Both the position numbers and the translations under genes were made by a program. The notes beneath the pieces are model-generated. The model was not told where the DNA came from. It saw only the letters and a program-made list of their open reading frames with translations, and searched no databases. This document shows, piece by piece, positions 46,571-58,160 of a stretch of 64,000 bases of DNA (its first letter is position 1; each line of letters starts with the position of its first letter). The DNA lies in NCBI GenBank assembly GCA_951804985.1, contig OX638130.1:4492501-4556500 (forward strand). Reading direction: 5' to 3'. This DNA comes from Dryomyza anilis (taxonomy: Eukaryota; Arthropoda; Insecta; Diptera; Dryomyzidae).

Positions 46571-47176
46571 CTTCCTGACGTACACCGTATGGCGATACGT
46601 GCAGCGCGACATGCCGTCGTTTTCGGCCGCTTCAAATTCGCATCAAATTCTTAAAAACCCCGTTAGTGACTAAGCACAAACAAGAATACCACTACCAACA
46701 ACAATAACATCCAAAGCTCTTGCCAATAAAACTTTGTTTTGTGCCAAACTTCAAGTCTCGCTTAGCAAGTGCCGCGTCTCTTTTATTTGACGGTTTTACT
46801 TTGCATTTGTATTTGTGCTTCACATTGAACTATTAAGTTATAAACTATCGACAAACTTGCCGATTTTTAATATTAAAACCGCGCTCCGGCAACGAGCTGA
46901 GCACATTCAAAGTTACGCATTCGCGAGATACAGACACGGCCACGAGACGGGCTCGCGCAAGATTCGAAAAATTTTGTCGCGGCAGCGTTAAGAATTAAAA
47001 TTTTTACAAAAACAGCTCTAATATCTAAAAAAAGTGCATTTAATTAAACTTGAAGTGACGCCAAAAACTTTGCCAAAGTACAAAAGCTTCGCAAAAAAGC
47101 TTTAGAAACTTAAAAAGTGCGCGCGCTTAATTATTATGAACTTTGCTTAAATCGTGTTTAAAAAAAAAAACTTAAA
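46571..47176 (+). promoter_or_regulatory. 5' region of gene 4
   Basis: Unique sequence of near-balanced composition with several CG-rich words, e.g. CGTGCAGCGCGACATGCCGTCG near 46597 and a GAGATACAGACACGG stretch near 46924, rising sharply from the A+T background. It probably contains promoter and leader, since no repeat is present and the start codon follows directly. No TATA box or initiator could be fixed. Confidence 0.4.
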
Positions 47177-49045
47177 ATGTTTCACTTAACCAAATTACAA
47201 ATCGCGTTGTGTTCGCTTCTCGCGATCTCCTGCTGCATCCGCCCCAACCAGGCGCAATATCGCAACGTTATCCTCGAATCCATCGATTTTCTGCGTCGTG
47301 GTCAGGCCGATGTTGAACTTGAGAACTACGACAATAGTGTTAACATGGACTCCGAATATGATTTCATTGTTGTCGGTGCTGGCACCGCTGGTTGCGCGCT
47401 CGCCGCACGTCTCTCGGAGAATCCCAAGTGGCGTGTGCTACTACTCGAGGCTGGCGGTCCCGAACGTCTCGTCATGGATATCCCTATAGTGGCGCATTTC
47501 CTACAGCTGGGCGAAATGAACTGGAAATATCGCACACAACCCTCCGATCACGCCTGTCTGGCAATGAACAACAATCGTTGCAACTGGCCACGCGGCAAAG
47601 TAATGGGCGGCTCTTCTGTGCTCAACTATATGATGTACACCCGCGGTAATCGACGTGACTACGATCGCTGGGCCGAGCTGGGCAATGAGGGCTGGAGCTA
47701 CAAGGATGTGCTGCCCTACTTCAAGAAATACGAAGGCTCCAGCGTACCCGATGCCGAGCCCGAGTATGTCGGACGTGATGGTCCTGTCAAAGTTTCCTAT
47801 GTCAATTGGCGTTCCAAGATTTCTGAGGCTTTTGTAGAATCAGCGCAGCAGGATGGTCTGAAGTATCGCGACTACAATGGACGCATACAAAATGGCGTCG
47901 CTTTTCTGCATACGACCACACGTAATTCCACCAGGTGGAGCTCGAACCGCGCCTATTTGTATCCGCTGAAGGGCAAACGTCCAAATTTGCATGTGAAGAA
48001 AAATGCGCTGGTTACCAAGGTCCTCATAGACCCGAGCACAAAGACGGCCTATGGCGTGCTCGTGCAGGTTGATGGACGCACGCATAAAGTACTCGCCAAA
48101 AGAGAGGTTGTCGTTTCCGCAGGTGCTATAAACACCCCACAACTGCTGATGCTTTCCGGCGTTGGTCCTGCAAGTCATTTGCGTGAGAAGAATATCAAAC
48201 CTATTGCTGATCTGGCAGTTGGCTATAATCTGCAGGATCATACCGCACCTGCGGTTACCTTCACCACCAATGCCACCTCGTTGCACTTTGACGACTTTTC
48301 CGATCCTACACTCATCAATCGTTTCAATCGTATGGAAGGTCCTTATGGTTCGCCCGGCGGCTGCGAGGCTATTGCCTTCTGGGATCTGGAGAATGAACAT
48401 TTGGCTGATGGTTGGCCCGATATTGAGCTGTTCATGGTCGGTGGTTCTATGTCTGCAAATCCTGCTATTTCGCGCGCTTTTGGTTTGAAGAAATCTATCT
48501 ATGATTCGGTGTTTGCCGAAATTGAGGAAAAGGATCTGAATGCTTTTATGATCTTTCCCATGATCTTGCGTCCGAAGAGTCGTGGCCGCATTATGCTGAA
48601 GAGCAATGATCCCAGCAAATATCCGCTTATACATGCCAACTATTTTGCACATCCTTATGATGTTGATATCTCGGTGCGTGGACTGCTCAAGGCAATCAGT
48701 CTAATGGATCAGAAGGGTTTCAAGAAGATCAATGCCAAACTGTGGGAGCGCAAGATACCGACATGCAAGGCATACCCCTACAAATCGCGTGCCTACTGGG
48801 AATGCTATGTAAAACATTTCACCTTTACCATTTATCATTATTCGGGCACCTGCAAAATGGGTCCCAAGTCAGATCGTATGGCGGTGGTGGATCCGCGTCT
48901 GCGCGTACATGGCATCAAGAATTTGCGTGTTGCCGATGCAAGTATAATGCCGGAGATTATGTCGGGTCATCCGAACGGACCGGTCTTTATGATTGCCGAG
49001 AAGGCGGCGGACATGATAAAGCAGGATCATGGGTTCAGACAGTGA
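47177..49045 (+). CDS. GMC oxidoreductase 4 (glucose dehydrogenase-like), 622 aa
   Basis: Intact single-exon GMC flavoenzyme. ATG 47177 follows AACTTAAA. The N-terminus (about 1-26, LQIALCSLLAISCC then NQA-QYR) is a signal peptide. Seen: FAD-binding GAGTAG (67-72), Glu91 in LLLEAG, signature 1 (about 140-164), signature 2 [15 protein letters not shown], and catalytic His554 (YHYSGT) and Asn600 (HPNGP). It is similar along its length to gene 3 (shared RWSSNRAYLYPLKGKR, GSPGGCEAIAFWDL), so the three genes at 41-49 kb arose by tandem duplication, with gene 4 the older branch. Codon use is more C/G-ending than in genes 2 and 3, perhaps indicating stronger expression. AATAAA sites lie at 49200 and near 49424. 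A long antisense frame (47840-48652) is a by-product of codon bias. Confidence 0.95.
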   Translation: MFHLTKLQIALCSLLAISCCIRPNQAQYRNVILESIDFLRRGQADVELENYDNSVNMDSEYDFIVVGAGTAGCALAARLSENPKWRVLLLEAGGPERLVMDIPIVAHFLQLGEMNWKYRTQPSDHACLAMNNNRCNWPRGKVMGGSSVLNYMMYTRGNRRDYDRWAELGNEGWSYKDVLPYFKKYEGSSVPDAEPEYVGRDGPVKVSYVNWRSKISEAFVESAQQDGLKYRDYNGRIQNGVAFLHTTTRNSTRWSSNRAYLYPLKGKRPNLHVKKNALVTKVLIDPSTKTAYGVLVQVDGRTHKVLAKREVVVSAGAINTPQLLMLSGVGPASHLREKNIKPIADLAVGYNLQDHTAPAVTFTTNATSLHFDDFSDPTLINRFNRMEGPYGSPGGCEAIAFWDLENEHLADGWPDIELFMVGGSMSANPAISRAFGLKKSIYDSVFAEIEEKDLNAFMIFPMILRPKSRGRIMLKSNDPSKYPLIHANYFAHPYDVDISVRGLLKAISLMDQKGFKKINAKLWERKIPTCKAYPYKSRAYWECYVKHFTFTIYHYSGTCKMGPKSDRMAVVDPRLRVHGIKNLRVADASIMPEIMSGHPNGPVFMIAEKAADMIKQDHGFRQ

Positions 49046-49139
49046 GAAGAGATGGAGATAGGGGGGTTTTAAATGGGCGGGGATATTAGCATAAGAAGCA
49101 TAGCAAATATATTAAGTTAGACAAATTTTAAAGGCAGAT

Positions 49140-50130
49140 TTAGCAGTTTTATGTAGACAGTTTTAAATGAAGATTTAAAGACATTTTAAAGACAGTTTAA
49201 ATAAAGTTTAAAGACAGCTTAAAGACAGTTTAAAATATTTCAAAAAACAGTTTAAAGACAATTCAAAAGACATTTTAAAGACAGTTTAAAAGCAGTTTAA
49301 AGATACTTCAAAAGACAGTTTAAAGACACTTCAAAAGACAGTTGTAAAGATATGATTTAAATACAGTTTTAATGACATTTATAGAAGGGGACACTCTGAT
49401 TTTAAAGTTATTCTAGATTCTCGAAATAAAAATTGAAAGACAATTTAAAAGACAGTTCTAAAGATAGTTTTAAAGACAAATTAAAAGTCGTTTTTAAAGA
49501 CAGTTTAAAGATATTTTAAAGACAAATATAAAGACATTTTTAAAGACAATAAATATACATTTTAAAGACAAATTTAAGGACATTTTTAAAGACAGTTTAA
49601 AGACATTATAAGATAATTTCGTAGATAAAGGCAATAGAAAAATCAGATTTAAAGACAGTTTAAAAGACAGTATGAAAGACAGTTATAAATATCATTTAAA
49701 ATATAGTTTCGAAGACAGTTTCAAAGACAGTCTAATGACAGTTTAAAGGCATTTTAAGAACATGTTGAAGATTTTTTAAAACGACAACTTTAAAGACATT
49801 AATATAGAAAGTTTTAAAGACAATTTTAAAGATTGTTTAAAGTCAAATATAAAATCATTTAAAATACAGTTTTAAAGACAATATTGAAGAGATTTAAATT
49901 AGCCTGAAAAACAGTTTAAAATCAATTTTGAAGACATTTAAATAAGTGAAATACAGTTTTAAAGACAGTTTTAAAGACAGTTTAAAGATAGTTTAAAGAC
50001 AGCATGAATACAGGCATAACAATGCATTAAACAGTTTAAAATATTGTATTAAGATTGTTTTTAATATGATTTTGAAGATACTCTTAAAGACAGTTTGATA
50101 GACATTTTGAAGTCAACTTTAAAGACGTCT
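49140..50130 (+). repeat. Degenerate 11-bp array (AAAGACAGTTT)
   Basis: About 1 kb of imperfect units near AAAGACAGTTT (TTTTAAAGACAG, TTTAAAGACATT), starting about 95 bp after the gene-4 stop codon. The first candidate polyadenylation signal (49200-49205) is inside the array, so part of it may be transcribed as 3' UTR. Spacing is loose at 11-13 bp and becomes more ragged to the right. Confidence 0.85.
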
Positions 50131-52005
50131 TAGTGACTTTATTAAGACTGTTTTTAGAACGGTTTTTAAGAGCATTATTGCCACAGTCTCTTTAGTTTTA
50201 GTTTAGTATAAAAAATGCGCCACGCACTGTTTAACAACGCACCTTCTATTAAATTTAATTTAATTATTAAGATTAATAAAAATTAAGATTATCATTATAA
50301 AAAGTCATTGTAAAGTCAAAATTCATTAAATTCACATCTTGGACATTTGAAAAAATTATTTAAAAAAATAGATTTATCGCACAATTTGTTAATATTGATA
50401 AAGATAATATTTATAGATAAAAAATTAGTGGAAAATATTTTAATATATGAAATAATGAACTGTAAAAACATATTTTAATTGAAATACATTTGATGAGTCT
50501 TGCCTTTACAATGACGTATTTAAATTAAGTTAAATTGCCTCAAAGTGCACAAAGTACTGACACTAATTTAAGTTTATAACAAATTAAGCAAATAAATAAT
50601 ACAATGAAATAAAAATTAAAATAAAAAAAAAACTTTTATTTTTTGGAAATATTCCGCAAAATTTGGTTTAGGCGTTGATTTGGATGACAAAAATCAATAA
50701 GATGAATCAACAATAAACGCGAAAAAAACCAGTCCTAATGTTGTAATTTGGCAAAATAAAAAAAAGGTTATGCTAAAATTTGATGTTTGGTAAAAAAAAA
50801 AAAAAACAGATCATTTGCATAAAATATCGTATGTCTGAGATTAGGGCAGTTATATAGAAATTTTAAGAGTTTTGTTAAAATATAAAAAAAACTAATGAAA
50901 TTTAGTAATGAAAACAAAATTTTGTATATACAATTGCATATATATTGGAAAGTAATAAAGACTATCGTAAAAACTTTTAAAAATATATTTTTATACTTTA
51001 TTTAGATTATTTATGAAAAATTCCAATACAAATGTCTCGGTAGTTCCAATGTTATAGAGCATTACCGTTCAGGAATGAACATTTTAAACTCAATACGAAA
51101 CAAATAGTTTTAAGGCAGATTTAACTGCAAATTAAAGCAAAAATTACCGTTTACCACAAATTGCCCTTCATTTTCTATAGATCAACCTAACAAATACCTG
51201 TTTTAAATATATTTTTTAAATAAAAAAAAATTAAAAATCACAAATCATTAGTTTTAATATATAATATATGAAACATAAAAATCAATAAAACTTCCGCATT
51301 GTTACCAAAAAATGCAGCAAATCACTGCCAAAATCAACAAGAGAACAGCAATAAAACCAATAAAGCAAAATGTGTTGAAAAAAAAACAAATGCTTCAAAT
51401 TAAATTAACAGCAAATTAAAAAAAAAATGAGTTTTTTTATTTTTTATTTATTTCATGCAGAATTAGCCGCTTAACAACTTCACTTTTGCTGATTATGATT
51501 AGCATGGAAGCGATTTGCAAAGTTTTTTTTTATTTCTTGTTTTCTTTGCTTTTGTTTTTATTGTTTTCTACCGCATTTTTGTATTTTTTGAAAAACGCAC
51601 AAAGAAAACAAAAAGTTCATTGGTTCTGACATTGAAAGTGATTTTCAAAGTCAATGTTAAACGGTACTCACGATACTCACGGTGTAAACGATCGCTGAAA
51701 CGTTTCGTTCGGAACGATCGATCGATCTTTGGGGGCGTTCGTTCATAAAAGCCGGTAGTTGTTAGGATTATGTTTATGGTTATTGCTATTTTGTTATTGT
51801 TATGGGTATTGTTTTTGTGGTTGTCAGACATATCACACAGCTGTTGTTAGGTGTCAAATTATTATGATTTTTCGAAAAATTTTAAATACGTTAACAAACA
51901 AATAAAAGACAACATGACAGGGCTTTAATACTTTAGTTGAATTTTTAACAAGTTATTTATTTTTTTTATCACTTGTCAAAATCTACAATGAACTTTAATT
52001 TGTTT
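50131..52005. other. A+T-rich spacer, no gene
   Basis: No gene recognised. Positions 51640-51740 are less A+T-rich, with GAACGATCGATCGATC (about 51711-51726), a local palindrome. The ORFs of 77 and 87 codons on opposite strands (51515-51831) lack any known domain. Confidence 0.35.
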
Positions 52006-52009
52006 ATTG

Positions 52010-52740
52010 ATTTTGAATAGATTAAATCAAATACTTTAAGATTTAAACAAGTTTTTTTAGTAAATATTTTTTTACATATATTTTTTTTTTAAGTTTTTTT
52101 ACAATTTTTTTTTGTTTATTTTGATACGAAAGCACAAAAAATAAAAATATTAAAATCAAATGTCGGATTTTTTTTAATTTAAAATATTTTTAATTTTTTT
52201 TTTTGAATAGATTAAATCAAAATATTTTAAGATTTAAACAAGTTTTTTTAGTAAATAAAGCACAAACAATAAAAATATCAAAATTGAATTTGTGAATTCC
52301 TTTTTTTTATTTTTTTTTTATATTTTTAGTTTATTTTCATATGGAACCACGAACAATAAAAATATCAAAATCGAATTTCTATATTATTTTTTTTACTATG
52401 AAAAAAACTAACCAAAAATGCCAAATTAACTGTAAAAAATTTAATTTAACAAGTTTTAATTTATATTCATATTTATGTTATTTTTTTTAATTTTATGTAA
52501 TTTATATTTTTTTTCTTTTTAATTTTTTTTAATTTTTTTCCTTTTTTTAATTTTTTTTTTTATATTTTTTGAAACCACATAGAAAAATATCAAAATCAGA
52601 TTTGTGAATTCAATTTTTTTTACTATGAAACAAAACAAAAAAAAAATAATAAAAAATTTAAAAATTAAAAAATAACCAAAAATGTCAAAATAACTTTATA
52701 AAATTAAATTTAATCAGTTTTAATAAGGCTATACTGTTAA
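52010..52740. repeat. ~200-bp degenerate tandem repeats
   Basis: GAATAGATTAAATCAAA...AAGATTTAAACAAGTTTTTTTAG occurs at about 52014 and 52206. CACAAAAAATAAAAATATTAAAATC-like segments occur at about 52131, 52263, 52348 and 52577. ACTATGAAA followed by AACCAAAAATG(C/T)CAAA occurs at about 52395 and 52622. Period is roughly 190-230 bp, old and diverged. Confidence 0.55.
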
Positions 52741-53086
52741 ATTTTTTAATGCCTTTAATAACATTATTAATTTTAGAAATTTGTAACATTTTGTCGTTCT
52801 AAAAGTAAAATACATTAATATATTTTTAAAGTTCAATAATTGGCATTTTTTTTTGTATCTTTAAAAATTTGATAATTTGGGTAGGAACTATAAATTTTGG
52901 GAGCGTGCCAAATTTAGGAGGCATGGATATATGTTTTTATCGGTCAAAACTGATTAAAAATGTGTGTTTGATAATTATATATTTAGATAAAAAAGTTTTT
53001 GTTTACAAAAATATATATAATATTTACACTTCAATAATTTTTCTTTATTTTCTAAATTCGTTTGTAATATTTCTATGTATTTATTA

Positions 53087-55090
53087 TTTTTTTTTTTTTT
53101 ACAAATTAACCAACGCTCAGGGGATGCCCCCTATTCGTGCAATGCACAGTGTTGATCGTAAGAAAGGATTATAGGTTAAAGGGAGGAGGAAAGAGGGAGT
53201 AGTGTCGGTGGATGTTTGCTTTAAATTTCCCAATAATAAAAATGTCGGGAAAAACAGACGCAGGGAGATTGTTCCACAAACGTATCGTGCGTCTGAAGAA
53301 CGAATTATCTCTGTAATGCGTGGTTCTGTTGAGAACCGAGTGAACTACGAAGGGGTGGGCTTGGTTCGATGCCCGAGTAGAACGAGAGAATACACGACCT
53401 GGTGGAATCAGGCCATGTATTTCCCTCGAACACTTACCATTGTAATACCTATAAAAGAGGCTTACACACCCTACGGTCCTTCGGTGCTCAAGAGAACCAA
53501 TAGAGGATGAAATATTTTCATCCCCTATTAAATATATTGCACGTTGTTGGATTCGATCCAGGAACTCCAAGGAAGATTTTGAAGCCCCTGCCCATATGTG
53601 CGAATTGAATTCCATCTTAGGCCGAATATAGGTGGTGTAGACAATGCGCAAGTCAGCGGGAGTGAAGTATGTCTTACACCGTTTCAAAAAACCGAGGCAC
53701 TTGGCCGCTTCTTTCGACACATCAAATATGTGATCATTCCAACGGAGGTCACATTGAATTGATATACCCAGAACATCAAGAGCAGCTGACTGCGCAATAT
53801 CCACAGAGTCCATATTGAGGGGAGGGAGGGGTGAATCCATTCTTTTATGAGATAACAGACAACATTGGGTCTTGCTAGCATTAAAGTCAACTCTATTTGC
53901 AAGACCCCACTCGGAGATTGTTTTAAGGTCATTGTTGAGTATATCATTCATTGTGCGCCTTTTACTCTCAATCCCCACAGAGTTTGGGCGCTTGTTGAAC
54001 GAATATGAGTGACAAATGTTACTGTCATCTGCAAAGGAATGGATTGGGTTCTGGATCGATGAGAGAAGGTCATTGATAAAAACCAGAATAGGGGATAGGA
54101 CAGAACCCTTCGGGACTCCAGAATTGATGGAATGTTGTTCTGAGAAAACACCATCCATCGCAACTCGTATTGAACGACACTGGAGAAAACTCGATATCCA
54201 TCGAGTAAAAGAATTACCGACACCATGTGCAATAAGTTTTGATACCAGAGCTTCATGCCACACTCGATCAAAAGCCTTGGAAATATCAAGAGCAACCACC
54301 TTACTCTCCCCGAAATTATGAATACAATTATTCCACTTTTCGGAGAGGACCGCCATCAAGTCACCGATGGATCTGGTCCTACGGAAACCATATTGCCGGT
54401 CACTAAGTAATTCGTTTCGCTCCAGATAGTTCACAAGGTGGAAGTTTATTACGCTTTCCATTACCTTGGATAGCGCAGAGCATATTGCAATGGGTCGGTA
54501 ATTAGCAGGGTTCGTAGCCTCACCCTTTTTCGGAACTGGCTGGACATTGGCAACCTTCCAACAAGATGGAAAAACTCCTGTCTTGTAGGAGATGTTGAAA
54601 AGGTTACGCAATGGGCAAGCCAGCGTTGACGCACACTTCTCCAACACATGGGCAGATATGCCATCTGGCCCGGAAGCTTTGTTAATATTGAGATTTGCTA
54701 AAACCTTTTAAACTGCCCGAGTTCGAAAATGTATCTCCGGCATTGCAGAAGAAACAAATTCAACGACGGGCAGTGGTTGATTGCTATCTGGGAGCGTTGA
54801 ATTATTTGCAAATAATTCTGCCAAGAGATTAGCTTTATCAACCGGGTCAGTGAAGGTCTGGCCATTCATAACAAGGGTTGGAGTAGACGATGTCGTCTGA
54901 TTCTTCACCCTTTTAACAAATGACCAGAAATTTTTACTACCTCTATGGTAGAGAAGGACCTTTTTGCGCGCGTTTTGCTCGTGTAGAAACTTTTCACGCG
55001 CGATCACGGCATTACAGCGATTCCTAGCCTGTATGCGAAGTCTTTCAGTATCAGCATTCTTATTAGAACGCCAATTCTGTTCCGGACCTA
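53087..55090 (-). mobile_element. 5'-truncated non-LTR retrotransposon, reverse transcriptase remnant
   Basis: On the minus strand a reverse transcriptase reads from about 55090 down to 53172. Seen in order: a region with EQNWRSNKNAD and NARKKVLLYHRGSKNFW; NKASGPDGI; the fingers segment PVPKKG...NYRPIAICSALSK; domain A ALDISKAFDRVWH; domain B GVPKGSVLSPILVFINDL, which looks about two residues short; and the catalytic FADDS of domain C. A C-terminal region follows (NSFFRRTIRLWNNLPASVFP). One in-frame TAA (about 54709-54711, between AV and KVLANLN) breaks the frame, and no endonuclease domain is present. The 3' end is poly(A) (poly(T) at 53087-53100 on +). It belongs to the Jockey/CR1/I side of LINEs; the exact clade is uncertain. 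It is a dead copy, unrelated to the fragment at 12226. Confidence 0.88.
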
Positions 55091-55378
55091 TTTCAAAAAA
55101 TATTCCAGATTTTTTTTACAAAATCGAAGTTTAGCTTTTTGAAAATGTCGAGAAAATTTTGCATTAGAAACAGCGTCTAGTTTAATATAATAATAAATGT
55201 ATCCTTTTTGGTTCCGGACGGATATTAGGACACCTTTATACAAAAATATTATTTTTTTAGAATTTTCTTTTCATATATTTAGATTTACATTTTTAGGATT
55301 CCACATCTAATGTAATATTAATGATTTGAGCATTTTGCGTTCGTGGTTGACATTTATATAGTTATTAATAATTTTATT

Positions 55379-55380
<2 letters not shown>
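55091..55380. other. A+T-rich flank of LINE
   Basis: No gene seen. The true 5' breakpoint of the LINE lies somewhere around 55085-55110 but cannot be fixed, because no target duplication was identified. Confidence 0.35.
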
Positions 55381-55383
<3 letters not shown>

Positions 55384-55458
<75 letters not shown>

Positions 55459-55474
55459 ATTATATATATATATA
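55384..55474. repeat. (AT)n microsatellite
   Basis: About 36 uninterrupted AT dinucleotides (55384-55454), a TTTTAT break, then a second short AT run to 55474. Confidence 0.95.
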
Positions 55475-55484
55475 TTTATTATAT

Positions 55485-55587
55485 AATTTATTTATTTGTT
55501 TCTACATTTATTTATTTGTTTCTACATATATTTATTTGTTTCTACATTTATTTATTTGTTTCTACATTTATTTATTTGTTTCTACAT

Positions 55588-55666
<79 letters not shown>

Positions 55667-55670
55667 TTCA
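55485..55670. repeat. 20-bp minisatellite grading into (TTTA)n
   Basis: Five copies of TTTATTTATTTGTTTCTACA (to about 55588), one with ATAT in place of TTTAT, followed by about 20 TTTA repeats to 55670. The tetranucleotide run probably arose by slippage within the 20-bp unit. Both overlapping ORFs here are translated repeats. Confidence 0.92.
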
Positions 55671-56224
55671 TTTATATTATTGATTTTTTATTATGTTATT
55701 TATTTTCTTTATATTTAATTTTCTATTTTTTTTTTTATTACTCTTTAAATTTTTGTTATATTTTTTTCTAGTCTTTTGATTTTTTTTTTTTGTTATTTTT
55801 ATATGATCTCTGTTTCTAACATTTTAAATATACAGCCTAAAAATATGCAATGTTTTTCCTGTCATTCAATCAACAAAACTAAAACATTGCAGTGCCTCTC
55901 AAACCAAACTTCATATTTTTTTTTTATTTTAGAATTTTCTTAAGTTAATGGCAATTAATATTTTTTATTTATTTTTAGCATAAAATTTATAATTTAAAAA
56001 AAAATACCTTGTGAAAAACTATATAAATTGTTTGAAAATATTTAACAATTAACGGCAAATACACTTGAGAATTAATGACGTACTTAGCAGGGCAGCTTAA
56101 AGCTCAAAGTGCAGCCGCAAAAATCGAGACAATAAAAGTTGACAAAAAATGGAGACCAAATAGATTTCAATGGTTGGAGACAGCACGAAGGAATTCAGTA
56201 TGAAATCGGAAGGTATAGAATAAA
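55671..56224. other. A+T-rich spacer, no gene
   Basis: Nothing recognised. Confidence 0.4.
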
Positions 56225-56440
56225 AACATAAATTGGAGGTAGAACTAGAGTGAAGAGACTGTGAATAACGAATGAGAAGGGAGGCTAACAGTAGAGATTA
56301 AGAATGGAGTCTGAGAATGATGACTTATAATAGAGACTGCAAATGTAGAATGAGAATGGAGACTGAGAATGGAAACTGAGAATAGAGACTGCATATAGAG
56401 ATTGAGACTAGAGACTGAGGATGGAGACTGAGAATGTACT
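56225..56440 (+). repeat. Purine-rich minisatellite (GAGACTGAGAATGGA)
   Basis: Imperfect units near GAGACTGAGAATGGA, e.g. GAGAATGGAGACTGAGAATGG and ATAGAGACTGCA, for about 200 bp with strong purine bias on the + strand. The minus-strand ORF (56245-56583) gives a Ser/His-rich repeated peptide and is an artefact of this repeat. Confidence 0.75.
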
Positions 56441-56964
56441 GAGCTGTAAACCAACAACGCAACATTCAGCGCAATATTAATGCAAAAAGGCACAAAAATC
56501 TGTATCAAAAAAAAGCTACCTTTAGTCATAATAATTAACGGGAAATATTTATTTACAAAGGGAAACCACTTGAATGTGACCACAATGTAGCCCGTCGAAG
56601 CGCAGACTGAAGGCTAAGGACCAGAGGGTGCATATTAAAAATATATATCCAATACAGGGATGGAGAACAAAAGGAGTTCGGGGGTTGACATGATTATGAA
56701 AAATACAAAATAACATAATAAAAAAACAGGCATAATACGAAACGCGAACGGAAGGTTTAGAAAGTAAAAAGTACCCAGAAAACAGACTGCTGGATTCCTG
56801 TGTAGTGAATGTTCTTATTGGTATAGCGTAAGGGTTGTATGCAAGGACCGACATTTTAAGAGGTTTCTCAAGAGGTTTTAGGTTTCAATAACGCACAGCT
56901 GGTGAGCACAAGGTAAATAAAGAGGTTAGAAAACAACTTAGAAGGAAATAGAAAACAATGTATT
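56441..56964. other. Spacer, no gene recognised
   Basis: Moderately balanced sequence. A minus-strand 101-codon ORF (56549-56854) has hydrophobic stretches but no known motif and no start or splice support. Confidence 0.3.
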
Positions 56965-58160
56965 GGCATTTTTAGTTAAAATTTGAATTTTTAGTGAAAA
57001 CTTTGAATTTTTAGTGAAAACTTTGAATTTTTAGATATAAGTTAAATTTCTAGTGAAAATTGAATTTTTAGTGAAATAAAAAAATGAATTTATCGTGTTA
57101 AAGTCAATTTTAATTGAATAATTGAATTTATAGTGAAAAAAAAATGAATTTTTAAAGTATTATTTGAAAATTTTAGTGTAATTTTAAATTTTTAGTAAAT
57201 AATCGAATTTTAAAGAAAATTTGAATTTTTAGTGAAAAATTGAATATTAGTGAAAAATTTAATATTTAGTGAAAAACTGAATTTTTGCGAAAATTTTAAA
57301 TTTTCGTGAAAAATTGAATTCTTAGTAAAATATTTTTAGTGAAAAATTAAATTTTTAGAGTAAAAACAGTTTTTAAGTAAAAAATTTAATTTTTAGTGAA
57401 AAAATATTTTCTGCTGAAAAATTTAATTTTTATTGACTAATTGCATTTTTGTAATAAATTGAATTTTTATTGGAAAAATTTAATTTTTGGTAAAAATTTG
57501 AATTTTTAGTAAAAAAATTATTTTTTGTGAAAAATTTAATTTATAGTGAAAAATTTAATTTATAGTGAAAAATTGAATTTTTAGTGAAAAATTTAATTAA
57601 ATTAATTAAAATTTTAATTTTTAGTGAAAAATTGAATTTTTAGTGAAAAATTGAATTTTTAGTGAAAAATTGAATTTTTAGTGAAAAATTTAATATTTAG
57701 TGAAAAATTTAATTTTTAGTGAAAAATTTAATATTTAGTGAAAATTTTAATATTTAGTGAAAAATTTAATTTTTAGTAATAAAAAAATCGAATTTTTAGT
57801 GAAAATTTTAATTTTTAGTGAAAATTTTAATTTTTAGTGAAAAATTTAATTTTTAGTGAAAATTTGAATTTTTAGTGAAAAATTTAATTTTTAGTGAAAA
57901 TTTGAATTTTTAGTGAAAAATTTAATTTTTAGTGAAAATTTTTATTTTAGTGAAAAATTTTTATTTTAGTGAAAAATTTTTATTTAGTGAAAAATTTTTA
58001 TTTTAGTGAAATATATTTTTTTTTTTTTTTAGAGAAAAATGAATTTTTAGTGAAAAATGAAATTTTTAGTGCAAAATTAAATTTTTAGTGCAAAATTAAA
58101 TTTTTACATACAAATTTAATTTTTATTGAAAATTTAATTTTTAATGAAAAATTAATTTTT
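56965..58160 (-). repeat. 19-bp satellite block E (inverted orientation)
   Basis: Units near TTGAATTTTTAGTGAAAAA or TTTAATTTTTAGTGAAAAA. The left third is ragged; the best-preserved core is about 57530-57960. Orientation is opposite to block F, which starts about 1.3 kb further right. Confidence 0.88.

Noticed and set aside
47840..48652. 270-codon minus-strand ORF antisense to gene 4
   Set aside because: It lies entirely within a conserved GMC coding region. Its peptide has no known domain, and long antisense frames are a usual by-product of codon bias in such genes.
53169..53510. Plus-strand ORF at 53202-53510
   Set aside because: It is antisense to the LINE reverse transcriptase, which explains the open frame.
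55496..55771. ORFs encoding FIYLFIYLF repeats
   Set aside because: Direct translation of the TTTA microsatellite.
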